Below are positions 1 through 10,398 of a stretch of DNA of 64,000 nt, piece after piece; the first letter of the stretch is position 1, and each line of letters starts with the position of its first letter. Position numbers and translations under genes: made by a program. The notes beneath the pieces are model-generated. The model was not told the origin of the DNA and did no database searches. It was given only the letters and a program-made list of their open reading frames with translations. Location of the stretch: NCBI GenBank assembly GCA_009746045.1, contig RPFO01000213.1, positions 2,968,837 to 3,032,836 of the forward strand, given 5' to 3'. The stretch is from Mesostigma viride. Its lineage: Eukaryota; Streptophyta; Mesostigmatophyceae; Mesostigmatales; Mesostigmataceae.

Positions 1-579
1 CACAGCCCTCCCGCCCCACAATGCAATCAAATTGTTGGTCCAACATGACCTCAGAAATGGGAAAGAAGTGAGACATGGCAATGCGCAGCCCCCGCCACAA
101 GGACTCCTCTACCATGCTTGGCAGGGGCTCGATGGCTAGGAACTTGGTATAGCGATCCATCAAGACCAAATAATAGTCCCCCTCCTCCAAATGCATGACA
201 TCCCCAACTAACCTCGATCCCCGGTACGGGGAAGGAGTCTTATAGCATGCCAGCGCCTACGCTTCTTCCTGACACTTGCGCATGCGTGGCACTCCTCTAA
301 CTCCGCCTGAGCGACCTTCAACCCTGGCGCCCCCATAAGCCGAGTCGCCCAGTCTAGCGTTTGCCCCGCCACATGACCCACCGCAAGGTGAATCTGGTGA
401 GCAAGCATCCGCAATCCTATGGCCGTGGGGGTGGTGCCATCCCCTTCTATGCTAGGCACCTGCCCCGCCAAGCTCTCTGCATGTGCATTCCTGTCGGCAA
501 TGTGCTCTAGTGAGGCCTTACTGAGGCGGCGACCCAACTCCACGTCTACGTGAGGGTCTACCGCGGCATCTGCCGGCAC
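1..579 (-). pseudogene. Integrase fragment of LTR retrotransposon (relic 1)
   Basis: Read on the minus strand, 579-208 encodes an integrase N-terminal zinc-binding domain (HQIHLAVGH followed by ECHAC, the HHCC pattern). After a frameshift near 208-230 comes the start of the catalytic core: LVGDVMHL, YYLVLMDRYTKF, and MLDQQFDC with the second acidic residue. The window edge cuts the core before the final Glu. The segment aligns motif by motif with the integrase of the copia-type element at 41969-49601 (GDVMHI, EPLP, LLDQQFSC), so the two belong to one family but are well diverged. The frameshift makes it non-functional as read. Domain identity is solid; the family name rests on the comparison inside the window. 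Confidence 0.75.
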
Positions 580-775
580 TATCTCACCTGCATGAAGGGG
601 TGAGCTCCGGAAGGGCGTGTTCAGGCTCTATTGCGACCACGCTGGGCACGCACTCCTGATCAGCGGCAGCACTTGCACTTCCATTCTGAACCACTGACGT
701 GGGAACATTAGGACTACAAGGCACAGCATCCTCACGCCTAGCCGACTCACCGCGACACACATCACCTCTATGACG

Positions 776-959
776 TCACTTGGGCATGGCTGGCCGTGGG
801 GCGCGGCATGTGTTGGGGTCGTGTCCAGGAAGCCGAACCGCCCAGCAGCGCCGGCACACTCGAGTCGCCTTGCCGAGGTCCAGCCGCAGCGTGCAGTTGG
901 CCTCGGTGTGCCCCACGCCGGTGCACCGCTCGCAGACGACCTCCTCCTTGGGGACGCCA
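776..959 (-). pseudogene. Gag nucleocapsid zinc knuckles of relic 1
   Basis: The minus strand encodes a CX2CX4HX4C knuckle (CERCTGVGHTEANC) followed by a looser CX2CX7HX4C one (CRRCWAVRLPGHDPNTC). This is the nucleic-acid-binding end of Gag. It lies between the gag body (1383-2502) and the integrase (1-579), separated from gag by the insertion at 960-1382. Only about 200 bp part it from the integrase, too little for a protease, and none is seen. Confidence 0.7.
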
Positions 960-1382
960 AGCAATAGCCCTAGCAATTGTAACCATTGGAGTCACTGCCG
1001 CTAAGGCAGCCATGCCTAGAATGTTCGCCTAGCTGTGCCAACATACCTATATAGTCACGTGCCGCCAACGCACGGTACACAACCAGCCATAGCCTTAGCC
1101 TACAGCCATGTAGTCCTAGTACAGCCATGCTACGCCCGTGCTATGGTCAGATTACTTGCCCACGCTATACTTGTTATGCCCCGCTTACATGGGTCTTATT
1201 GCACCCACAGTTTGCCGGATCGTTAGCCTGTCCTTTTAGTTAGCGCGCCCGATTGCAGCTCAGTGTGGCATGCCTTTGGCATGAAGGACACTGGGGGTCT
1301 CTGCCCTTTCTCCTGTGGTGCACACACAGGGATTAAAAGCACTTCAGTGCTCCGTGACTCCCCAACGGGAGCACGTGTTTAA
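960..1382 (+). mobile_element. 423-bp non-LTR (SINE/LINE 3'-end) insertion with 12-bp TSD
   Basis: The segment is bounded by the direct repeat TTGGGGACGCCA at 948-959 and 1383-1394, a target-site duplication. It is inserted in the gag of relic 1. Its 3' end on the plus strand carries a hairpin at 1347-1374 (GTGCTCC...GGAGCAC) and a short TTTAA end. The same hairpin ends several LINE copies elsewhere in the window in minus orientation. The body (about 965-1345) is a diverged direct repeat of 14215-14598. There is no coding capacity, so it is a 5'-truncated or non-autonomous copy mobilised by a LINE. Confidence 0.75.
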
Positions 1383-2502
1383 TTGGGGACGCCACCCTGC
1401 TGCTGTTGCTGCCTGCCAGTGCCGCCCTCCTGTCGAGGCTGCTTGCCCTGACCGCCTCCCGGCCCGCGTTTGCTGGACGCGTTCTGGTTGTGCCGACCAC
1501 CGCGAGCTCGGCGTTTGCCACCCAACATTCGCACCACATTGTCGGCCACCGTCGTGGACAGCTGGGTAACAAGAGTGGTCAAGTCCGACAGAGAAGCTGC
1601 TGGCGGGGTCGAGGCAGGCACAGGGTTTACCTGAGCAACTGTCGGCAGCTTGTTGTTACGCCTGGGGCCGCCCCGGTCCTTGAACATCTCTCGGAGGTGC
1701 GCCATGGCCGCGTTGAACCGTTTCTGGTCGTCCGGGGTGCCCACTACCACGGAAGAAGCTAGCGCAATTTTCATGCCGAGACCGGCCTTGACATTGGCAC
1801 GGCTCTCTGCATGGCGTCAGCCCCAGCGCATCCAGAACTGCGCTGAGTAAATATTCGCTACTCATGTGCATGCTTCAAGACACCCTTGCTCCGGACCTGG
1901 GCCGCGAATCTGGCCATGTCCGAGCTGAGGTATTTGGGGTCAAGCGACAGGTTGCGCACCAGCGCCTGCCCCTCCTTTTCGGCTTTTCCTCGTCAGGAAA
2001 GCTTGAGGTGTCGAGCACCTCCTGCAGGGCCTTCACTGTGTCGGGCCAGGTCCACGCCTCTTTGCTGGCGTTGATAATGACCCCTCGCACGTCCGCATTA
2101 CCCGTAGCCTCGTTGCATACCTCTGACCGGCGCAGCTTGGTGAGGAAAACTGCGTCGGACAGTTCGTTGTAGTCCTGCCGGAGCTCGCCCAGGCTGTTAA
2201 TAAACTCCTCCACGGCGGACGGCGTCAGAATTTCTGGCAGCTTACTTGGCAGCTCTTCTTTCTTGAAAACTTTCCGGGCAGTTGCATGGTGCTGACTGCT
2301 GCCCCGGAGCTGTGCTGACCGAGCCACCAGCTGGCTCAGTCGCCACGGTGGCTGCGCCACTCCCATCCGCCGGAGTTGATGCTTGCGTTGATCCCTGGTC
2401 CTGGTTTGGAGCTGGCGTTCGCTCCGCGCCACGCGCCATGAGCCCAGAAAAATGGTCAACGGTAATGTTGACTGTTGTGAATACAAGTTGAACGCCCTTC
2501 AC
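1383..2502 (-). pseudogene. Gag polyprotein of relic 1
   Basis: The Gag reading frame is split between overlapping minus-strand ORFs. 2502-2242 is a Ser/Thr/Pro/Ala-rich N-terminus starting MKGVQLVF. About 2290-1970 is a helical capsid-like part (EEFINSLGELRQDYNEL, then KEAWTWPDTVKALQE). 1774-1379 is a basic Gly/Gln-rich tail (GGRHNQNASSKRGPGG, poly-Gln) leading to the zinc knuckles. At least two frameshifts separate the pieces. The identification follows from its position upstream of zinc knuckles and integrase and from its composition; Gag sequences diverge fast, so no closer family can be named. Confidence 0.6.
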
Positions 2503-2919
2503 CGCTGGCTAGCACGCCGGCGATGGAGACGGGATTTTTGTTGTTTGGGGAACCGATTGTGGGAGGCTGAGCCCGCAGCCGCCACTGATTGCTATTGAAC
2601 CCTTGCAGCTGGCCAGGCTGCAAGGAGCTCAGCGGCGCGGCGCTAACCGATAAGGCATGCTCGAGCCTAGCTCTAACCCGAGACTACCGGTAGGCTACCC
2701 GATAGTGCATGCTCGAGCCTCTACGTACCCGAGACTACCGGCACTCAGCGGATCTGTGCTATACCGAGGGCGACGGTTCTCTGACCGTCCCGGCGCGCAC
2801 TGGCTTCCGTACCTTGCTTAGGCACCGACTAGCATCTAGACACCAATCTTTGATGCCCACCTGACTAGGCGCCCAGGCCGGCGACTACCGGCCAGCGGAT
2901 AGTAGATGCCACTCGGGAG
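2503..2919. other. Non-coding stretch with a short direct repeat
   Basis: No ORF of note. A roughly 41-bp unit occurs twice, at 2649-2690 and 2701-2741, both holding GCATGCTCGAGCCT and ending CCGAGACTACCGG. It lies between relic 1 and the LINE that follows, and may be 5' UTR or LTR remnant of either. Confidence 0.4.
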
Positions 2920-3512
2920 CACAACTCCGCGCCCCAATGGTCCGCCCTGACTGGTCTGCTCTACGCCCGGTCCAGGGAGATCCTGAGGACTGGACGGACG
3001 CCGAGCACGCGCGGAACCGGTGCCGACTGGAGTACCTAGACTGTAGCTGTCGGCCCTGGATGCCCGGGCGGACGTCGACGAGCTGGACCAGGGTGCCCCC
3101 AACGCCGCCATTTTTGCGGGCTTTGCGGCCCGTGCCCCGTCGCTGGCGGCCCGGCACCTGCCGGTCATGCCCCACCGCCGCCCCGGCCCGCTCTACCGCC
3201 AGGACCCCAAGGTCTTGGCCGCCCGGCACCGCCTCAAGCATAACCGAGACCCGCTGCAGACACCAGTGCATGCTCAAGGCCGCCCTCGTGGAGGCCTACG
3301 AGCACGCTCAGGACGCGGAGGCGGCCCAGTGCATCGCAGTTGCCAAGGCCTGCCAAGCTCGCAACCAGGGCAAGGACATGTGGTATCACCTCGACCGGCT
3401 CGGCGGCCGGCGGCAGCGCACCCCGGTGGAGCAGTGAGCACACGGGGGACGGCACGGCGCCGGTCGGTCAGCCTTGACCGCTGGTAATTGGCCCACAATG
3501 TTTCCTTGACCG

Positions 3513-4604
3513 GTGGGGCTCGCGCCCCCCCCCCGCCGCTTCACCCCGAGACGGCCGCCCGCCTCGGGGTTGCCGGACGTACCCCGCCGCCGCCAGCACC
3601 CCCCTCCTCGGCCGCGGACTACCAAGTCCCCGCCGCCTTGCAGCAGGGCTGCCTTCAATGCCACCAACGACGTCGTCCACCCCTTCACTTTGAAGGAATT
3701 GGACGGCGCCCTTGCTCGCCTGCGGTACGATGCGGCGGTCGGTGCCGACCACCTAATTTCTGCTGAGCTGCTGAAGACCCCTGATCCGGCGGTTAGGGAT
3801 CTTCTGCTGGCGTTCTGCAACCGTGTCCTGCTTTCTGATGAGCCTCCGCCTGCTGAGTGGCAGACGGCCATCCGCGTCATGCTGTACAAGAAGGGCTCTG
3901 CTGCTGCTGACCCCGGTAACTACCGGGGTGTCTGCCTCCAGAGCGCCGCGCTGAAGGTCTTCATGCGCATGATGCTGCACAGGCTCCGCGCCGCGCTGGA
4001 CCCACACCTGCTGCATGGGTGAGTCTCAGATGGGTTTCCGTCGTGGTCGTAACACTGTCATGGCTGTGTTTGTCGCGCGCCAGTTGATGGAGGAGGTGCG
4101 TCGCCTTTGCCCTGACAGTTTGCCGCTGGTCTTCATTTTTGTTGACTATATTGATCAAGGCCTTTGACACGGTCCTCTGGGAGGCTCTTTGGGCCATCCT
4201 AGCTCTGGATCGGGTGCATGCCACCAGCGTTTATTGCTGCCATCCGTCGACTGTATGAGGGCTCACAGGCCGTAGTGCGGACAGTCTGCGGAAGGCACCA
4301 CCCCACCATTCCCCCTTCACCACGGGGTGTGGCAAGGTTGTGTCCTGTCCCCATACCTGTTAATGATTGTCGTGGATCACGTCATATGCGCCGGGCACGT
4401 GCGCGCTTTACTGCTCGTAAGGGGTTCGAGCCAGGCTTGGACATCCTTAACGAGAAAGAGCACGGCGGGGCTAAACCTGGTTACGGCCTGGCAGACCTGA
4501 TTTATGCGGATGACACCACCCTCATCGCGAGCCCCGAGCACATTCAGACCTGGCTGGACTGTCTGGGCCTGCATGGAGGCGCGGGCGGTGGGGTTGGAGA
4601 TTAG
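3513..4604 (+). pseudogene. LINE reverse transcriptase domain, frameshifted
   Basis: This is the RT of the plus-strand LINE, which would prime cDNA synthesis at nicked target DNA. Visible blocks in order: FTLKELDGALARLRYDAAVG, GNYRGVCLQSAALKVF, QMGFRRGRNT, VDY...KAFDTV (motif A, broken by a short insertion near 4150-4160), GVWQGCVLSPYL (motif B) and LADLIYADDTTLI (motif C with the catalytic YADD). These lie in at least three frames, with a stop after the block ending at 4022, so no intact RT can be made from this copy. Motif order and spacing are those of non-LTR RTs. Confidence 0.8.
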
Positions 4605-5144
4605 TGTCAAAACTGAGGCGATGGTGATTGGGGCCTCCAGCACCCCGCCTCGGCCGCGCCTGCTCGACGGGACGGAACTGTTGGGGAGCTGGCTCCCTGA
4701 CACCGCCGACGATGTGAACATCCGCATCGGCCTGGCCTGGGCTAGGCTTCGTTCGCTCAACACCTACTGGCGCTCCAAGGGCCTGGGCGAGCACCGCAAG
4801 CGCATATGCTCTTCAAGGTCCTCGTCCTCACGGTGCTCACGTATGGCGCCGAGGCGTGGACACTCACACCCACACTGGCAGCTAAGCTATAGACGGCACA
4901 GTTTACAGGATGCTCCGACAGGTCCTGAACGTAGGGTTTTCCAAGCGCCCGTCATTAGAGTCTTTGTATCAGGGCATGCCTCGTATTTCGGACGAGATTA
5001 GACAGCGTTAAATAGCATTTGTAGGACACCTTGCTCGCACCAGCCAGGTCGACACCGCCCTTGGTCTGGCAGGCCCCCAGCGGCTTGGCCAGCCAGGGCG
5101 GCATATTCTGACCTGCATGGCCTGGCCCCAAGGGCATTCCCAAA

Positions 5145-5430
5145 TTAATTAATTAATTAATTAATAGACACGTGACTGCGTCACGTGAGCATAAGCCCTC
5201 AGTGGGAGCGGAACATGGGATGGAATGGATGGTATAAGCTATCTAGGTCCTAGTTACAGGGGTGTGGGCACCGCGGCCCGAATCGCTATGAATGCCATAC
5301 TTGCCGGTCACACGCGGAGCTGCCCCCACAACAGGCTTGGGGGTGGTCTCCTTCATCACTACTTGCCATCTATCCTTGCGCACCATCTGCCTCCATATTA
5401 CAGACAAACCAGGAGGCTGCCCGGGGGTGA
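5145..5430 (-). mobile_element. 5'-truncated LINE 3' end with 11-bp TSD
   Basis: Flanked by GCATTCCCAAA at 5134-5144 and 5431-5441. The left edge is an AATT-repeat tail, followed by a perfect hairpin CACGTGAC-TGC-GTCACGTG. The body matches the left 290 bp of the LINE at 37214-38394, so this is a 286-bp minus-oriented copy of that family inserted in the older plus-strand LINE. Confidence 0.85.
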
Positions 5431-5805
5431 GCATTCCCAAAAGGGTAGGGGAACATGTCACAAACTACATCCAGATGTTGCTGGATGACCTACTGGTCCC
5501 ATCCCTGCAGTTTGAATACCGCATCCACTCTCTCTCCCTTCTTTGGACTGCCATCAGAACAAGACGCGGTGCATGCAGAAGATAGTCAAGGCTCACACGC
5601 CCGACCCTGTGGGCAAGCCACCTCCCCCCAAGAGGCGGAGGCGGTTTGATGAGTAGGGTAGTTAGGATTTTTCTAGACTAGATAGATTAGCGTTAGGTTA
5701 GTTATTAGATTACGCGGCTCTCTCCACTCCACCATCCATCAAGGAATATGTGCTACATGATCTCCCAACGGAGGCATGTTATAGTTTAATTTAATTTAAT
5801 TTAAT

Positions 5806-6618
5806 CAGCTGGTAGAGGTAGGTTAACGTAAAGGATTTACGTTAGATGGATAGAGATGGTTACGCTCTTTCCAACGGCACCTTGAAAGCCTCATTTGGTT
5901 ACGGGAAGTAAAAGTTATGACGTTTCCTAGTAGGCTGACAGCCTAGGCAGTGCCGACAGTGCCGCGCACCAATGTGGGCGCGTACGGACACAGGATGTAC
6001 AAGTGTCACTTTGATAGTCCGCTGGACGTTGACAGGACTTGTACAGGACTTGATGGTCAATTGATATAGGTAAGCGCGCCATAATAGCGCGCCAGGACCT
6101 ATATGAGACAATTGATGCTGAGTACAGTACGGATAGGTCCACAGGACTAGCTGTATGGACATTTGATAGATCTGCGCGCCAAAGGCGTGCCAGAGTCTAC
6201 GTCATCAATTGTGTGATAGTTCAGCAGTGACAGTACTGCTGAATACTTGGACGCGTACCTAGCAAGCTATATATGGGTGACTAATGACTTGTTAGCTCTA
6301 GGACGCTATAGCTCTTGCGTGCACGTTCCACTTGCACTGCGACCAGGTCGTCTGTGCTACGTGCAGTCTTGGAAGTGACGTGACTTACATCTGTGTTCTC
6401 TTTATTGTAATAAAGGCAACTTCCTGCAAGAGCCATGGAGTCCATATAGGCGGTATACGCTCTCTTAACTGGTAGCTAGGGGGGCCCATAATAGGCGTAC
6501 TGTACAAGGCCACGGTGGCTCGGCCCGACTATTCTACACTACTACTGTTGTATTCCCCTAAGCCATGGGGTGTCTGGAGGTGGTGGGGCGGCGGGGGTCC
6601 GTCGCTTGCCAGCTAGGG
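5806..6618. other. Non-coding, LTR-like features, unassigned
   Basis: No coding signal. A TATA-like CTATATATGGG near 6266 and AATAAA near 6407 lie in the spacing expected of an LTR promoter and polyadenylation signal, and GCGCGCC-rich short repeats occur at 6066-6090 and 6172-6190. No terminal TG...CA or flanking duplication could be fixed, so a solo LTR is only a possibility. Confidence 0.25.
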
Positions 6619-7460
6619 CTAGTTGTGGCCGACGTAGATGGCCGCCCCCTTCCAGTAAATTAACTGGCTTCCCCACTGCGGTCTGCCGGATCTAGCTGGA
6701 GGTAGGTCGGCAATATTAGCTCCCGTCGCCGTTGTTGCTGCGCCAGGGTCAAGTTGTCGTCCAGGGTGAAGTCGGAGTCTTCTCGAGCCGCTTGCGGCGT
6801 CTTAGAAAAGAAATCTTGTCCGCCGGGTTCTCAAAGATGAGAAGAAGCGCGGAGGCGCCCCTACCTTACCCCGCGAGCGGGGAAGGCGGTGGGCGACCAG
6901 CTTGATCTCACCAATTGGAGGCCCACGCGACCAAGGATTTCTCTCTCAAACGCCTGTGCAAGCTTCTCGGAATTCTCACCTTCCAGGCCAGGTCGAAGTT
7001 CTTGACCATGGCGTTATATTAAAGGCAGCCTGCGCTTGGCGAGCTCGGCCTCCTCGCGGAGGTCGAGCGTCTGCTGCTGGAGCTGTGCTGCGACGGCGGA
7101 GGTGGTGAAGGAGGTGTGTTGCTTGAGCATATATGTCCGCCCAGCTAGGTCTGGGTGGGAGGGGCATCGCCAGCCAGGCCAGCGGGGGCTGGCTTGGCGG
7201 CAATGTCCTTCACTGCCTGGGCGGTGAGGCCTGCCGGGTGTTTTGCAGGCACTCGATGGCGATTGCGTTGTCGTGGAGGCGCTTGTCAATGTCGCGGAGC
7301 TGGGCGGTGATGGAGGCGGCGGATCGGGCGGTGGGGGGCCGGGGGGGGGGGGGGAGGCGAGGAGGGTGGAGGTGGCGGTGGAGATGCATGGCGGGGATCG
7401 ACTCTGACAGCAGCCAGCGTGCGGCCCACAGCTGCCACATCGGCAGCAACTACATAGGGG
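6619..7460 (-). pseudogene. LINE ORF1p-like protein (coiled coil plus RRM-type domain)
   Basis: Read right to left on the minus strand: a Pro-rich stretch, two coiled-coil-like segments (QLRDIDKRLHDNAIAIE and QLQQQTLDLREEAELAKRR), then a C-terminal block (FTLDDNLTLAQQQRRREL, PTYLQL, and after a frameshift YWKGAAIYVGHN then stop at 6619). The DDNLTxxQ...RRxL...YW(R/K)GaxIyV pattern is that of L1-type ORF1 RNA-binding proteins, which package LINE RNA. The related copy at 13560-14205 shares the DDNLT block. Frameshifts break the frame. No RT follows it downstream. Confidence 0.6.
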
Positions 7461-8214
7461 AGTCACGTGCTGTGAGATCGATGGCGTCAGACTTGAAGGT
7501 GGAAGGAGGAAGGTGGATCGATTCGGTCAAGGGGGCGGGGTGCAGAAGGTCCTCGGCAGAGCGCTTAAGGATGGTAAAGAAAGAGGGCGGCGAGCTGAAG
7601 GCGGGGGCGAGACCAGCCGGGCAGGTGGGTCGGCATATGTCAGATGCGCGGTGGGACAAGCGGCCGTCAGCTCCGTTGCGGAAAAACTGGGCCTGGGTCG
7701 GCATGTCAGATGCGCGGTGGGACAAGCGGCCGTCAGCTCCGTTGCGGAAAAACTGGGCCGGAGTGCATGGGGATATGCTGGCACAGGGCCGGGGCATCGA
7801 GGCGTGTGACCCGTAAAACACGAGCTCCAGTATATCTGGATGGGGGGCATGTCGAAAAAGCCGGGCTTGAGGACGTCGCAGGTGGAAAATAACCTGTCAA
7901 CGCTGGTCAACGTCAAAATCGCGCTCGAGCGCGATTTGATCAGACCAGTTTGGTGCGCCTGGGCGACGGCGCTAATTGGGCTCAGGCGATGCAGAGGGCG
8001 ATCGAGGCATTAAGCCCGGGAGGGATCTGGCGGGCGATCGACCACCATGCAGTGCGCGACTAGTGTCACCGCTGCCTTCCGGACCTGAGGGCGAAGCGGC
8101 AGCCGGAGCTGCAAACGTATTTTCAGGGCTTAGCGCAGGCTGCCGCCAGGCTGCGTTGCGTAGATCGAGGAGCGTTAAGGGGAGGTGGCACCCCAAAACC
8201 CTTCAAAATTGACC
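7461..8214. other. GC-rich stretch with 66-bp tandem duplication
   Basis: ORFs on both strands span it, but they rest on a direct repeat of period 66 bp (7641-7696 and 7707-7762, CAGATGCGCGGTGGGACAAG at the start of each) and do not resemble a known protein. It may be the upstream part of the LINE whose ORF1 lies at 6619-7460. Confidence 0.35.
7916..7937. repeat. 22-bp perfect palindrome
   Basis: The sequence reads the same on both strands, with arms AAATCGCGCTC and GAGCGCGATTT. No flanking gene was recognised; it could mark an element end or a cruciform-prone site. Confidence 0.6.
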
Positions 8215-10398
8215 TATGCTAATATCACTTGAAATTCATTTGCACAATGCTAAGTTATGATTGGGGGCACTAAATAACATCTCTAGTGAGTTGTCCATGC
8301 ACTTGTTGGGGGTACTACCCCCATATATACGCCAATAATGCGCTATAAATAGCAAAAGACGCTAATTAGGGCTGGGTATGCCCCAGCCAATGCACACATT
8401 TATTTGCAAAACTGTCTGCAGCGTTTTTAGTTCCCTGAGTTTGTAGCTTGCTGAGCTATTTACATCATGGAAAGGGCAAAACCTCGAACAGTTATTAATT
8501 TCCCTGCAAAACGACCCTTTTTTTACCGGACATTGGGAATAACTTTTTATAAACACGTCAAAAAAATACCTTTTTCTGCAGCGAAAATCCGTCTAACAGG
8601 GGGACAACTGTCTTCCAAGTCCCAGGTCATTCCGACAAGTCTAGCTCAAGTTATAAAGTTAAACGTGCTAAAACCTGAACATACGCTAAGGGAGGTTTTT
8701 CTTTGTACAAGGCCAGTTAGGCATGATGTTTTCCATCCAAAAAGCCTGAAAGCATGCCCTACTCGATCACAAAACATAAGCAAACAGCTAGGCACCTCAT
8801 CTGCCCTCACCTGCCCTCGGCATGGCCAACCTTGCCAGCCCAAGCATAGCAACACGATCGTTAGGCATACATGCCAAGAGAGCATACACAATAGTCAACC
8901 CAAGGTTACCTTGTAAACTTCATGATTAGAACTCAGCAAATCTATGACCAAAAGCACATATAAATAACTCTTGCACACTGAAGACGACACATGCTCAAGG
9001 TTTGGGGTCACTGTGACACGCACTGATGGGTTCCCTAGACGACCACCTGACAGGCGCTAAGGACCACTCAGTAACCAAGTAAACACAATTACACTTCACA
9101 TGCCATCCAACATGCATCAAATACATGCTGAATATGTTATGAAGTACAAAGGGGTGGCCACACACCTCATACACCTTCACCCTCCCTCGAGCATGGCCAG
9201 ACATATGAGCATGTGAATAGCAATAATGATGATGGCACTAAAATGCCTAACCAGCATTATGTATGTTTCTCCCAGGTTAGAGTGTAAGGTTTATGCCAAC
9301 CAAGCTAATCAACACAGAAACAACTACGTCACTGCCCTACCTGAGATGGGCAACAAACTGGAACTATGGAGGGCAAGGAACCGAGGAGATCATGGCATAC
9401 AAAGCTTGCATGAAGTCAACCATGTCAACCATGGTTGGTTCAGCACATCGCAGTCTTTTCACATCATCATATCAAGGGAAAGCTCAAATAAACCAATGGT
9501 GGCAGCTATCTACATGCAGTCACACAAATGCAATATCTCCAACATGATCGTCAATAAAACACTTCCTCCCCTGCACGATAAAATGGAAAGAAACCATTGG
9601 CGGTCCTCCAGCGCATGGGCGCTGTGATGCCGCTGCGAAGAGAGGGTGCGTCACTCTCACACAACAAGAAGCGTCCATACGCACACCATCCTTGCCAGAA
9701 CACGTTTTATGAAATGCCTTAAACCTTCCCGAGAAGCTATAGGCTTCGACTGAAGCGGCCCTGACCACGACATCAACGAAAACAATCTAAAGCTGCCAGG
9801 TATTCGGCAAGCAACGGCGAGCTAGCTGGCGGAAACTGCCCAAAAAGAACGCAAAAACCTTCGAACGATGAGCTCATAGAAGAAAGAACTGATAGCACAT
9901 GACATTCACGACAAATATCTACCTTGACCTCGCAGATCCCTCGCTCAGGCGCGCAACAACGGCCGTTCTTCCATGGAAGGTTCCGACATGCACTGCGCAG
10001 GCCTGAAGAATTACTTACCGAGAATGGCCGAAAATGTAGCAAAAAGCACCAGTTCGGTTTGGAATTCAATGCTACCGATATTAATGCATCCTTCACGATC
10101 AAACAGGACCCCCAAACTGCGAATTTGCTGCCGCTATCACGAATTCTATTTATTCCGCGCGACCAAAAAATGCAGTTTACCCCCCATGCCGATGGCAGTA
10201 AAAGAAAGCAGCGATATTGTAAACCAGCTACTTGCCGCCACAACCCAACATCATTAAATCATCGTATTCCACATTCGAGCAATTTTTTTGCATTTCTCTA
10301 GCCCTACATTGCTAGTTTCGCCTAAACGCAGTCGCCATGGCCACTTCCGCAAGGGGTGCGCCCACCGTGCACCCACTTTTCACGGTACGGCTGGTACC
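8215..10398. other. 2.2 kb with nothing recognised
   Basis: Base composition drops to about half A+T. The longest ORFs (8467-8916 plus; 9773-10243 minus) have no motif, no consistent codon bias and no splice-site framing. Called intergenic. Confidence 0.4.

Larger units (their letters stand above)
2920..5805 (+). mobile_element. Decayed plus-strand LINE (non-LTR retrotransposon)
   Basis: A non-LTR retrotransposon reads left to right: a pre-RT helical region (about 3260-3430), the RT domain (about 3660-4600), the post-RT region with LTYGAEAWTL (about 4830-4870), and a 3' UTR (5660-5805). The 3' UTR ends in a hairpin (ACATGATCTCC...GGAGGCATGT) and a TTTAATTTAATTTAAT tail. The same 3' end recurs at 60993-61134 (plus) and 22587-22640 (minus). 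A second LINE fragment (5145-5430) is inserted near the end. Frameshifts and stops break the ORF in several places. The 5' boundary is not defined. Confidence 0.75.

Noticed and set aside
8467-8916. 149-aa plus-strand ORF
   Set aside because: No motif, no bias, no framing splice sites, in an AT-rich stretch where such lengths arise by chance.
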